A stretch of 64,000 bases of DNA, taken from Stomoxys calcitrans. Taxonomy: Eukaryota; Arthropoda; Insecta; Diptera; Muscidae. The position numbers and the translations under genes were made by a program. Numbering within the stretch: the first letter of the stretch is position 1; each line of letters opens with the position of its first letter. The stretch is from contig NC_081554.1 in assembly GCF_963082655.1 (NCBI RefSeq), positions 94,742,245-94,806,244 of the forward strand. Reading direction: 5' to 3'. This document shows, one piece after another, positions 10,001 to 21,493 of this stretch. Below the pieces are notes generated by a model. The model ran no database searches. It saw only the letters and a program-made list of their open reading frames with translations, and had not been told where the DNA came from.

Positions 10001-11060
10001 GACTCAGACAGATCAGGTCAATGTATGACTCAAATGAAAGGTTCGATATTACAATACGAATCTGACAATCAATTTTTGAACCATTTTGAACCAGAAATAT
10101 ATGGTTAAAGCTGCCATATAGACCGATCTCCCGATAAAAGGTCTTGGGCCCATGAATTGCTCATTTATTAAACAATTTCGCTGATATTTTAACACAGTAA
10201 TATTACATCTTCATCTATGATATTGATACAGCCAGACTAAGTTTGGAGCTTCTGGAACGTTTTAAGCTTCGGGATCCTGAAAAGGCGTATTTATTACGAA
10301 ATTTAAAATAGTGAAGATCTCTTGATATTTTTCCCGAATTTGGTCAAAATCGAATTATGTTTGGTTATAGCTGCTATATGGACCGATCTCACGATTTAAA
10401 GAATTTGGTCTATAAAAGGCTGATTTATTACTCGATTTGTGTGAAATTCGGAATACTGGGTGTTAAGAGGACTAATACAACTCTTTGTTTGAGACTTCAG
10501 CTAAATTAAAAAGAATGCACTTCTTTTGTCTCATGAACCTAAAATATTTAAAAATGGTTCGATATGGTGCATATTTGGTTTAGATGTTCAGTGAACTAGT
10601 ATAACTCTTTCTTTAAAAATTTTTGGGAAACCAAGCATTAAATGGGTCTTTAATGGGCTTAGAACCTAAAATCGGAATATCGGACTATATGGAAGCTATA
10701 TTGAGATATCGATCGATCTGGCCCATGTTCGCTATGGATCTCAATGCAACTCACTGTGATAATTTTCACAAAATGTGCCCTTTAATGCTCCAAGAATTTG
10801 AATCGGGAGACCGGTATATATGGCAGCTGTATCCAAATTTTGTACGATATGATCCATACTCGATACGTATATTGAAAAGCCTAGTACAATTCACTGTGCC
10901 AATAAAAGCCGGATACAACATGCGGCTTTTATTGGCCTTGTACCTTAAATCGGGAGATCGGTTTATTTAAGCGAAAAAGGGTAATAAATGCGGCTTTTAA
11001 AGGTCTAAGACCCTAAATCTGGAGATCGCTATAAATTTGAACGTTGTAAGTTCTCAAGAT
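10001..11060. repeat. Degenerate subfamily D tandem-unit repeats
   Basis: Diverged units run on the minus strand to about 10560 (AAGCTGCCATATAGACCGATC) and on the plus strand from about 10600 (ATCGGACTATATGGAAGC, GACCGGTATATATGGCAGC). No clean termini are seen. The 115-codon frame at 10623-10970 is a read-through of these units. Confidence 0.55.
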
Positions 11061-11847
11061 ACAATTAGAGGAAAATGGGTTTAAAGAGCACATTTAAACC
11101 CAGAAAATTACTTAAAAACCTAACCGTTCACTTGTTTAATGGTGATTTCGATTCTGAAAAAAATTTTACACTAATGTTGCACTTATACGGGACAACATTT
11201 TGCATATGTCGCCCCAAACCTCTCATAATGTTACACTTTTTAAATTTTCAATGGAACATTTCTACCCAATAATAGGGTAAAAATCGCATCCTTGTCTTCT
11301 GATGAAGAACTTTCTAGCGATGCATCTAATACGTTAGCTTAATAAAACGCGTTCACTTTTTCAATTTTTATATAATTACTGTTAATATTTTGCAACTTTT
11401 TTCCAAACATTCAAACAATTTTGTCTTCTTCTTTAGTTCAAACAAAATTTGCTTGAATGGTAGTCGTTGATTTTAAGTGCGACATTCTCCATCCTAAACT
11501 TGGCACGGTTTTTCCACTCTCTGAAGGCAACACCATTACAAACGAACACTACCGCCGGTGATGGGGTTACATTCATTGGACAAACGAACACAAAACTTAA
11601 ATTAATTTGGATTTCAGCAAATTAATTTAATTTGCTGATTTGCAAAATCGAAATCAGCATAAGATTCTAAACTTATCTATTTCGCCACGTAAATTTTGCA
11701 TATATATTGCATAAAAAAATTATTTTTCAGATATGTACTCAAAATAAGTTTTCCAACACCAAATTATGCATAAATACAAATTTTGATCAAAATCGGCCCA
11801 CAAAAAGTGCATATCAAAAATTTTAAAATAAAAAAATAAAATAAAAT
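11061..11847. other. No gene recognised
   Basis: AT-rich sequence with A-rich runs and several TTGCATATAT/TATGCATAAA words. I see no domain, splice pair or transposon end. Confidence 0.3.
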
Positions 11848-12704
11848 AAGTTCGGTCGGGCCGAACTTTGGATACCCACCACCTCTAGTATATTTGTAAA
11901 TCAACTTTCTTCATGATCCGGTGAAAACTGCATAATCCAAGACCCATAGCAGCTATATCGAAATATGGTCCGAATTGGACCAAATTCGACGCGGATATTG
12001 AGTGGTTTAATAAATACAAGTCATTGTTCAATTTTGCAGAACAAAATATTGGTCTTTTTGGTAGCTATATTCAATATAGACCGATCTGAACCATATGCGA
12101 CACGGATGTCGAAAAGCCGAACATAAGTCACTGTGTCAAGTTTCAGCGAATTCGGATTATAAATGTGCCTTTTATAGGGCCAAGACTTTAAATCGAGAGA
12201 TCGGTCTATATGGCTGCTATATCCAAATCTGAAACGATCTCGGCCAAATTGAACCTACGGAAGGAAGGACCTAACACAACTTACTGTCCCAAATTTTGGC
12301 AAAATCGGGTAATAAATGTGACCTAAGACCCCAAATCGGCAGACCGGTCTATATGGGGGCTATATCAAGATATAATCCGATATAGCCAATCTTCAAACTT
12401 ACCTGCTTATGGAGTGGCCTAACGGAACTCACTGTCCCAAATTTCGGCGAAGTCGGACAATAAATGCGCCTTTTATGGGCCCAAAACCTTAAATAGAGAG
12501 ATCGGTCTATATGGCAGCTTTATCCAAATCTACACCGATCTGGGCCAAATTGGCGAATGATGTCGAAGGCCCTAACACAACTCACTATCACAAATTTCAG
12601 CGAAATCAGACGATATATGCGGCTTTTATGGGCCCGAGACCTTAAATCGAGAGATCGGTCTATATGGCAGCTATATCCAAATCTGGACCGATCTAGGCCA
12701 AATT
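11848..12704 (+). mobile_element. Subfamily A element, truncated
   Basis: It begins TAAGTTCGGTCGGGCCGAAC and ATACCCACCACC, followed by A-type units (GATCGGTCTATATGGCAGC, CACTGTCCCAAATTTCGG). The far end with the CGGACGGACATGG block is missing; the copy stops next to a mariner transposase relic. Confidence 0.75.
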
Positions 12705-13019
12705 GAAATGTTGACCGTAAATGTGCCTCTAATGATCCATCCGCTTAGTCCAATTTTGCCAAACCGCACCAAACTGTGAATTTTTCTGGATGCATTGGTA
12801 GCTTTTGCAATGCTTCTGGCTGATCTTCACTTCAAAATCGACAATTCGGCTTATTTATGTACCGTATTAGCCTTCGGTAATACGTCTCTTTCATTGAGCT
12901 TCGTCGCTCAATGGAAAAGACGGGCGATGAACTTTCTTAACAGAGTACGCAATTTGGTAACAAAATTCAATAATTTGCAAGCGTTGTTCGTTTTTAAGAC
13001 GACTCATGGTTAAATTATA
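12705..13019 (-). pseudogene. Mariner transposase relic with internal deletion
   Basis: The minus strand begins with an ATG at about 13013 and reads MSRLKNEQRLQIIEF then VKKVHRPSFPLSDEAQ. This resembles the N-terminal helix-turn-helix of mariner transposases joined directly to the SDEA region that holds the second catalytic Asp. After frameshifts, LPMHPEKFTVWCG is readable near 12770-12735. About half of the DNA-binding domain and the start of the catalytic domain are missing, so it cannot be functional. TA-flanked inverted ends were not identified for this copy. Sequence just upstream (AGCTAAAAAATTATCC at 13110) is echoed at 34170-34190. Confidence 0.6.
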
Positions 13020-13336
13020 AACCAAACTAAAGATGTTTGTTAGTCAAGCAAAACACGAAACGTGCGAGACCTTTTAAAACCAGTATAGCCAAAAAGATAA
13101 TAGCTAAAAAATTATCCTTTTTATCCGCTCTCTACTAATTATTTCCATGTATAAGTATGGTTTTCGATTGTTACTCTCTTTTTCTATAGTAAATTGTATG
13201 CTTGAATTTAAACTATTAAATGTTGTCAAGATTTTACTTATTGTACTATTAATAATCCCAATTATAATCCCCGTTTACACTGCTCATTAAGTTTTATAGG
13301 ATGTGCATTACACACGGCTCAAGGACTACAATTAGA

Positions 13337-14602
13337 CTACCAGAGCGGCATCACGTGCTTCCTGGAAGCTTTTCTGCGAACAGGGCGATAGCGTTAATGA
13401 CGCCGCCAAGATAAAAAAGTTTCTCTCAAAAACGACGTGGTAGTGAGAGCAGAGACAACGAAGGACATGTTGAGGCTTTTGATGAAACCCCATTATCCAC
13501 TGGATATGACGGAACTCACGGAGACACCGGAATCTTGGAATAATGACGTTGATCGAAGGTTTATAGTTTCGGAATTTATGGTAAAGGAATCCTTGAGGAA
13601 CTTCAAACCATTTAAGTCACCCGGACCTGAAGGAATATTTCCAGCATTACTGCAAAAAGAGGCAGACTATCTGTCGCCTCATCTGGCCAAAAATTTCACA
13701 GTGTACCTAGAACTTGTATATACTCCGAAAGCCTGGCAGGAGGCAAGGGTGGGGTTTATACCCAAGCCCGGCAAGGCAACTTATTCGTCATCAAAGGCCT
13801 ACGGACCCATAAGCCTTATGGCCTTTCTATTTAAAACCATCGAACGTATTGTGGACACCATGATAAAGAATAGTACAGCGAAGTGCTCAAAAACAAACAG
13901 CATACCTATGTCAAGGGAAGGTCGGTGGACACTGCGCTGCACGAGGTTGTGCATAAAATAGAAGAATCCCTCGATGCCAAAACGTACACACTGGCGGTAT
14001 GCATTGACATCGAGGGGGCTTTTAACAATGTGCGGACCGACACACTGGTCCAATCCTTAGACCAGTACCGGGTGGACCCAGTCCTTAGAGACTGGATAAA
14101 CCATATACTAAGGAACAGGTGGATTAATTGTGTGTACCATGGCAAACATAAGGGAGAAAGTGGCACAAGGCACGTCACAGGGGGGGCATTTTATCGCCAC
14201 TCTTTGGGTGACCACCATAAATGATTTATTACAAATGCTGACTGAGGAGGGATTTGATCCCTACGCAGACGTTGTTATAATACTTCTAAGGGATAAGAAT
14301 CCGAACCAGCTATGCAGAAGATGACGAGACGTTGCAGCATTTCTTTAGTCATTGCCCGGCTTTCGCGTCTAACAGATACCGGCACTTAGGTGGAGACACA
14401 ATACCTGACATGAACCAACTTAGGGGAGTGGTATTGAAAACAATTACGGATTTTGTAAGTAGCACGGAATTCTTAGTTTTTTTTAGAGGTTACTTTATAG
14501 TTTTTACACAACAACAAGCCGATTACTGGCTTGGGTATATGTCTATAGTGGTATGGGGCGGATTAATATCTGCACCCTCTTTTCAACCTAACCTAACCTA
14601 AC
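13337..14602 (+). pseudogene. Jockey-like non-LTR retrotransposon ORF2 relic with 3' end
   Basis: Reading across several frameshifts, the plus strand gives ASWKLFCEQGDSVNDAAKI, then the RT fingers (FKPFKSPGPEGIFPALLQKE, VGFIPKPGKATY), the palm with Asp (LAVCIDIEGAFNNV), and GTSQGGHF. The catalytic YADD region is damaged (DPYADVVIILL). The segment then jumps to the ORF2 tail (DETLQHFFSHCPAFASNRYR). RNase H is missing, so there is an internal deletion as well as 5' truncation. The 3' end has GGGGCGGATTAATATCTGC, ACCCTCTTTTCAACC and a TAACCTAACCTAACC tail. The same 3' end recurs at 15714-15803, 33774-33882 (minus) and 37498-37585. Confidence 0.8.
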
Positions 14603-15261
14603 CTTAGGCTCTCGTCAGCCGATTTCATAGAGAGAAACCAGATGATCGAACCATTAAATCCGGAATTAGAGAACGGTCAAAAGGGGTTTTAAAACAAGTG
14701 CAATATTTTGTTTGAGGTATCCACTCCAGAAATAGTTAAAAAATCCCCAAAATGGTATTGGTTGGGCGTCAATTCGAAATTCGTGCGCTAGTTGACGTCA
14801 CAGGTATTTTAAAAAGCACTAAAAATTGCATCGGGAAGCTTGATGATGAGAAAGCTGTGGGCAACGTAGGTGCCGCGTTGCGTGCAATACAACAGAAATA
14901 GCAACATTCACAAATCCAACAATGTGATGGCAAAGACAATTTTTTTTTAAAACAGGATATCGACACTATTGAAGATCGCTAAAAAAGGTGTATCGAGCTA
15001 AAAGAAAATTATGTTAAGTGGAGAAAAATTCCCCAAATTTGTTGTGTTTTCTTTGTTCGATATCGATGGCTTAATACAAAAAGGGCCTAACAAGATTTTC
15101 TTTCTGGCCAAATACCTCAAACTTAATTCTTAATTTCGGAAGAAACTTATTTATTTTCTTAAATCTTTTAACTAGTAAATTTAACGACTGAAATAAAAAC
15201 TGTTTTAAATTAAATGCGTTTGTAAAATTTTTGATGCTCATTGTATACCCCACACTCAACC
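14603..15261. other. No gene recognised
   Basis: A plus-strand stretch near 14755-14890 reads VGRQFEIRALVDVTGILKST without stops but ends quickly, and has no splice signals or recognisable domain. It may be the relic of an unknown coding element. Confidence 0.3.
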
Positions 15262-15975
15262 AAATTTGTTATTTAAAACAGAAAAAATTTTTGCTAAAAC
15301 AGCAGTTTTTGTCTGCTGAAAATGGGAAAGCAGACATTACTGCTGCTTCAGCAAACATAGAACGGCAAACAGTTCGGTCACCAAAATCAGCAAACAAAAT
15401 CTGCTGTTCTAAGTACGAAAGTCTGCAGAAAAATATGTTATGCTATTTTTTATGTTTGCCTGTTATTTGTTTTGCTAACTTTAGGCATTTGAGATTATAT
15501 TAATTTGTGGAATATTACTGTAAAAATGGTGTCTGACCCATCCATTGGTATACATTTCGAAATGTGGCTAAGCTCGCTTGCATTTTTTGTTATTCCTCTA
15601 ACTTTTGTTTCTAAATTAAAGAAAAAAGATTATGGAAAGTACACATTTAGTGGTGATTATAAGCACCCACTAATACATTTGTATTTAATTTTTTCTTTAT
15701 TCTGTTTAGAGCGCACAACAAGCCGATTACTGGCTTAGGTGTATGTCCATAGTGGCATGGGGCGGATTAATATCTGCACCCTCTTTTCAACCTGACCTAA
15801 CCCAATTTTTTCTTCTAACATCCCCTTCATAATTAAGCAGCAATCATTTTCGTTGTTCTGAAATTGCAGAACTACTGCTGTAGTAGCAAAACTACTACTA
15901 CAATAGCAGCAGAATTAACTACTAATATTCAGCAGACAGTGTTTGTTATTTTCCGCAAATTATTTTCTATGAGTG
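15262..15975 (-). mobile_element. CAGCAGA-rich miniature element with a LINE 3' end inserted
   Basis: Both ends are rich in CAGCAGA/TCTGCTG words (AACAGCAGTTTTTGTCTGC at the left; CAGCAGACAGTGTTTGTTA at the right). The reverse complement aligns in order with 3870-4185 and 6377-6548. The outermost bases are inverted in the CACTCA word. No transposase is present. Bases 15714-15803 are a later LINE tail insertion. Confidence 0.6.
15714..15803 (+). mobile_element. Severely 5'-truncated Jockey-like LINE (3' end only)
   Basis: ACAACAAGCCGATTACTGGC, GGGGCGGATTAATATCTGC and CAACCTGACCTAACCC match the 3' end of the element at 13337-14602 closely. Only about 90 bp were inserted. Confidence 0.75.
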
Positions 15976-17351
15976 CACAACACCCACCACTGCAAGCCGT
16001 GCATGCTTGATTTGTATGGTGCTTATATTTCGGGCAGTTTAAACAGCGCACTCGATCTGACTTATTTTGATCTCTAAGCTATTTTCGAAAATACTTTTCT
16101 ATCCAATTATTTACATTTGAGGACGAATGGGACATATACGGGTTCTCATAATTTTTTTAAATATTTGCATTTGGTTACACTTTACTCAGGGAATAGGGCG
16201 ATTCTAAGCACGAAAATGCAACAAAATCAAAACTTCACTTATTAAATATTTTTTTGATTTACAGCAATATTTGTTGAAAAAATCTATTTCATGGACTATC
16301 GCGGTAACTCGTTTCATAAATATCCCTCCCTTAATACATTTTTAAATTCTTGAATTAGATAGGAATAAATTCTTAGCTGGCTGCCAGAAAAACAAAAATG
16401 ACAGTACAAAATATGCATAACGATGTAATAACGAAATTAAACTAAAATGGCTCATTGCAAACTTAGCTTATGGTATAAATATTGTACTTTCCAATATTTA
16501 CCATTTGATTCGACTTCGGCTTCTTGGGCATTGAGTAATGCCGTTAGAGAGCATAAAATTATGAATTTGGTTAAAAACATTTTTTTGCTATGTTATTAAA
16601 CTACAATTGGCGAGTAATCCGCAATTAAAACTGTCACACAATGGACACCGACTATTGCAACACAAATCCAAATGATAACTGAAGATCGCGTTACACTTCC
16701 TTGAATACGGAGTCGACAGCTGTAACTTTTGGTTTATCTTCGAATTTATCTCCTATTGATTTTGCACTCTGCTATCATATGGTTTGTTATCATTGGCAAA
16801 CTCTTTGTGGGATTTTATTAACGGATTGAACTGAAACACGATCTGATAACTGGCCACTGGGCTGGGGTTGAAATCGAGTTCAATAACAACGCGAGCAAAT
16901 ATTTGTCCATGCACTTGAAGCCGTACGAATAAACTGAACATTCCAAAGTAAGTGCTACTCTATCCAGGGAAATAGTTTGAACAGTTGCCAGTACATGCAT
17001 GTTTTTTATTGACCTCGTCTCAACTTAACGCCAGTCCGGTCGTACAACAAATCAATATTTAGAGAATGTCCTGTATTTCTCACCTCCCTTCTAAACGAAC
17101 AATGGAATTACAACACAATCAGTTGTGGGGCTTTGTGGGAAAGTGTAAATATAGTATCAACAACTGAGCCTAAACACCACCCACTGAGGACACTCGTACA
17201 CATGACCGCTGATTTTTCAACCTGGCCAATTATAAAGTTAAATAAATTCCATGTACACATGAATGAATTGCTTTGTGTGTCATGCCTTTATCGTCCACAA
17301 CCCAGCACAACATCTATCATGTAGGAAAAGCTGAACTATATTCCGTAAAAG
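15976..17351. other. No firm gene; possible zinc-knuckle relic
   Basis: On the minus strand near 16062-15990 the frame RVRCLNCPKYKHHTNQACT resembles a retroelement zinc knuckle with one extra residue. A minus-strand frame at 16941-16753 (VVIELDFNPSPVASYQIVF) is open but unrecognised. Nothing else stands out. Confidence 0.3.
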
Positions 17352-17728
17352 GGTTGGTATTCTATTCTGCTTTCAGAATAGACGCGGAAATCTTAAATTG
17401 TTCCGCTAGCGGAATTTGACAGTCATGTTTTGTTTTTATATTCATACCAAAAGACGTTTTTTATCTGTACTTATGGTTTTATTATTTTTTCCAAGTAAAC
17501 AAAATGACAAAAGGAAAAAACGAACCATTTAAACCAATAAAACAAAAATGATGCCGACTATGATGTCAAGCGTTGCCAATAAAATTTGCAATTTTCCTCA
17601 CTATAAACACAGTACTACTTTTTCACCTATTTTCTTCCAGCGTTTCGCCGATGTTGTTTTTTTATATGGAGTTTTGATGGCATTCCGCCTGAAAAGCTGA
17701 ACAGAATACTCAGCTAAAAACAAACAAC
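17352..17728. mobile_element. Unclassified inverted-repeat element, copy 1
   Basis: It begins GTTGGTATTCTATTCTGC and ends with a weaker inverted partner (CTGAAAAGCTGAACAGAATAC). A shared block (CATACCAAAAGACGTTTTTT; GCGTTTCGCCGATG) links it to a second copy at 24380-24605. No coding sequence is present. Confidence 0.45.
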
Positions 17729-18340
17729 AACAATCAGTGCTGTTTTCCTAAAGGCCAAAACAGAATGAGCCCGTTGAGGATTTTCGCGTTGAAAACTGCA
17801 ACTCTGCAAACAAATGTCAAAAAATCAAGTAGCAAATGTTATCTATTGTAGTTTTTACCTTTGACGACTAAAAACACTACCTGCGTATGGCACGTTGCTT
17901 ATGTGGGATTAGTGTGCAGAGTTGCATTTTTGCAAGGCGACGCACAGTGGGAGAAATTCGGTCACCTCGCTATATCGAAAATTTGTTGGGGCTTCGTTTA
18001 TGTTCCGGTTTTCAAAATGTTTCCTTTTCTTGGATAGTGCTCAAAATCTCTACAAAAAACACCGATTGAGGTTTCGGGGATATTCGACTTTTCATTTTTT
18101 TGCAATTTTGACCTGCTTCTTAGCATGCTACTTACGAAGATATTTGTAGTTCGATTTTCATTTTTATGGATAATTTGAATTCGTGACAAAATTTACAACG
18201 ACTTTGCCCCAAAAGTGTCTACATCTGATTATTCAGTTGCAACTTATACAGTTTGGAAGTTAAAATTTGTGAAACAAGTGTATTTTTGCTTGTTTTGGTC
18301 AATAAAAGTGTTTTCATTGACTAGTCTTTATTGAAACAAA
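17729..18340. other. No gene recognised
   Basis: AT-rich sequence. Overlapping short frames at 17887-18189 on both strands match nothing known and share no codon bias. Confidence 0.3.
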
Positions 18341-19266
18341 TAAAAAGGAGTTAAGTTCGTCCGGGCCGAACTTTGGATACCCACCACCTCGGGTATATAT
18401 ATAAACTGCCTTTCGTCAGAATCCGGTGAAAAATTCATAATTTATGTCCCCATAGCAGCTTAATCGACACATGGTCCGATTTGGACCAAATTCGGTATGG
18501 ATATTGAGTGGTCTAATAAGTAAAAGTCATTGTTCAATTTTGCAGAACAAAATATTGATCTTTTTGGTAGCTATATCCAAATATAGACCGATCTGAATCA
18601 CATAAGGCACGGATGTCGAAAAGCCTAACATAAGTCACTGGTCAAATTTCAGCGAAATCGGATTATAAATACGCCTTTAATGGGGAAAAGACTTTTAATC
18701 GAGAGATCGGTCTATATGGCAGCTATTTCCAAATCAGAACCGATTTGGGCCAAATGGAAGAGGGATTTCGATGGGCCTAACACAACTCACTGTCCCAAAT
18801 TTCGGCGAAATCGGACAATAAATGTGCCTTTTATGGGCCCAAAACCATAAATCGGGAGATCGGTCTATACGGAAGCTATATCCAAGTCTGGACCGATCTG
18901 AGCCAAATTGAAGGAGGAAGTCGAAATGCTTAACATAATTCACTATCCCAAATTTCAGCAAAATCGGATAGTAAATGTGGTTTTTATGGGACTAAGACCT
19001 TAAATCGGCGGATCGGTCTATATGGCGGCTATATCAAGATATGGACAGAGAAAGAATCTGTCCAAAGTTTCAGCTCAATATCTCTATTTTTAAAGACTGC
19101 AGCGTGATTTTAACTGACAGACAGACATGGCTAGATCGTCTTGGATTTTTACGACGATCAAGAATATATATGTATACTTTGTAGGGTCGGAAATGGATAT
19201 TTCGATGTGTTGCGAACGGAATGACAAAATGAATATACCCCCATCCTTCGGTGGTGGGTATAAAAA
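18341..19266 (+). mobile_element. Subfamily A element, short full-length copy
   Basis: It has TTCGTCCGGGCCGAAC and ATACCCACCACCTCGGG at the left; it has GACAGACAGACATGGC, GATCAAGAATATATATG, GGGTCGGAAATGGATATTTC and GGTGGTGGGTATAAAAA at the right. Three to four tandem units lie between. Its two 12-base arms (ATACCCACCACC and GGTGGTGGGTAT) are perfectly complementary. Confidence 0.8.
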
Positions 19267-20690
19267 TCGTCTAGGTGCCCAATATATACTATCCATCCTT
19301 CCATCAGTAAATATATCCAAATTTTGATAGCTTTAGATCAATATGTAAAAAAGAAAGTACTGTTTTATACCTTTAAGTACCTAAATGTACGATTTACAAA
19401 AAAAATCTATTAGTCGCCCGATACAGTATATAACCAAAATTACCGAGATCTCACCCAATCCATAAAGAAAGTACGATTTTCTACGTTTTAGGACAAAAAT
19501 GTACGAATATCAAAATAATCTTCCAGTTGCCCATTATATACTGTCAAGGTGTACCTGTATCCCATTTTTCAGAGCTTTAGCTCAAATTGCAATGAAAGTG
19601 CAATTTTGTACGTTTTGGTACTTAAATGTACGAATTTCAAAATAAAAAACTGCTTATCGCCGAATATACACTTTCAAAGGTTTCAATCATACCACAATAA
19701 GTAAGATTCCTTCCACTTCTGGTACGATTTGTGACGACATACCGTATTTTTGTTAAGATTGAATAATTTTTGTCAAATTGGTTAATTCTAGCTATTCCCG
19801 TTCGCTGTAGGCGAAGATTAGCTATATCGTATATGGCACTTTATGGTGCCACAATGTACGAATTGTGATAAATCATTTAGTAACCCAACAAAAAAAATTT
19901 GCTAGTTGTACCTATATACCAAATTTCAGACCTCCAGCTAGATTTGTAAAGAAAGTACCAAATTGTACCAGTTTTAGTACCAAATTGTACCAATTTTAGT
20001 ACCAAAATGCACTAATTGTGAAAAAAAAATCATTTAGTCACCCATCATAAATTCGCTAGTTGTGCCAACATGCCAAATTTAAGACCTCTAGCACCATTTG
20101 TGAAGAAATTACTAAATGCTACCAATGGCGGTACTAATCGCACATTTTCTCCCGTTACCAGTACTTTTTTTAATTTTTTATTTTCACTTTCATTATATTG
20201 CAGCAGATGTCTTTTATATAAATTTCAAAACTGTAGCTCTATCCGTCAAAATAAAAGTCCGCTCATTTCGTATATTGTTGGCACTGTACAAATTTCCAAA
20301 AACTCATATATTCCCCAATTTAGGTTGCCAAAGTATTCCTACGTTCCATAACTCAGAGCTGTAGCACAATTTATATAAAAAGTAGCAAATAGTACCAAGT
20401 TCTGCATTAAATGTGCTATTTCTCCCACTTCCGGTGCTATTTTTGGAAATTTGTTCGACTAAATCATATTTGTTCGAGACGCTCTAATTTGACCCTCAAT
20501 TCATTCTCCTTGAACTTTCCCTTCGCTCTCTACAAACATTCACCATTTCGTATTTTTTGGTACATTTCAGTACCTAAACTTACGAATATAACCAAATCCC
20601 GTCTTATCCCGTAATTTTAGCTTTAGACGTCTGGGTTGGGCGATGATCAGTCAGTCAGCTATCAGTCAGTCTTGTGTCATTTTTATATAC
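19267..20690 (+). repeat. Degenerate GTACC-rich tandem array
   Basis: The motif set GAAAGTACGATTTTGTACG, TTTTGGTACTTAAATGTACG and a CCAAATTTCAGACCT-like segment recurs roughly every 140-160 bp with heavy divergence. A short sub-array of AGTACCAAATTGTACC lies at 19955-20010. The array ends near GATCAGTCAGTCAGCTATC and TTTTATATACATAAATAGAG. Open frames here are repeat read-through. Confidence 0.55.
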
Positions 20691-21165
20691 ATAAATAGAG
20701 AAGAGATAGAGATTAAACAAATTTCGTTAAAAACTGGTAAAAAATTCAACATTCGTCAATTCAAAAATTTATTTGGGTAATTTGTCTATATAGCAGTTGT
20801 CTCCAAATATAATCCCATCTGACCCATGCACTGATATCGTGAAGTTTAACACAATGGACTGTTCCGAATTACAGCAAAATTGAATAGTAAATGGGCCGTT
20901 CATGGTTCCAAAAAATAAATCTGGAGATTGGTCTATATTTCAGTAATATAAACTTCAAAACTTAACATGTCAATGAGGGAAAAAGCTTTGCTCACATCTT
21001 AATTTTTAAAACTGAAGCGTGATTTAAACGAACGCACGGACATTGCCAGATCGTCCTTGAAATTTACTACGACCCAAATTTGTACTTTGTAGACTCTGAA
21101 TACATATTTTGATGTGTCGCAAACTCAACGACAAAATTAGTATTCACCCATCCTTAGGTGGTTGT
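20691..21165 (+). repeat. Old, diverged subfamily A element
   Basis: Weak units (TTTGTCTATATAGCAGTTG, TTGGTCTATATTTCAG) are followed by A-type 3' features: GATTTAAACGAACGCACGG, TTTTGATGTGTCGCAAACTC and CACCCATCCTTAGGTGG. The left end is not recognisable. Confidence 0.5.
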
Positions 21166-21493
21166 TGTAGCCAAATTTTTGTATGTCGAGGTAGCGACCC
21201 TCGTCAAGTTTCATCGGTGAGAAAGCTCGTTCCGGTCCATAGACCTATTCCTGCGGAAACGTTATGATCATTGGTATTTAAAGCGCCATTTACTCGCCTT
21301 ATCGCTGATATCTGTGACTGCAATTACAGCTACTCTCTATACGATGCATCCCACTATTCGCAACCGGTGGACGCGCCCGTTAGCTCTCAGCTGAGCATCT
21401 CCTGATAATGATGAACACCCTCAAATGGGAGCTCAGAGTTCGAACCCGTTCGGTGCTCACAGGCATTCCGTGCCGCATGGCGCTGGGTACAAA
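21166..21493 (-). repeat. SINE family 2, copy 1
   Basis: On the minus strand a B-box-like GGTTCGAACTC is at 21446-21436. The body (GAGAAAGCTCGTTCCGGTCC, GACTGCAATTACAGCTACTC, TATTCGCAACCGGTGGAC on the plus strand) matches 31983-32372. No internal coding frame exists. Confidence 0.55.

Noticed and set aside
10623..10970. 115-codon plus-strand frame
   Set aside because: Falls in degenerate subfamily D units, with the GDRYIWQLYPNF type of repeat-derived peptide.
14586..14602. TAACCTAACCTAACC as a telomere tract
   Set aside because: It is the short 3' tail of a LINE family and recurs at the ends of other copies (15803, 33774, 37585).
16753..17000. Two overlapping minus-strand frames of about 60 codons
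   Set aside because: They are frame alternatives of the same bases; no family recognised and no splice structure.
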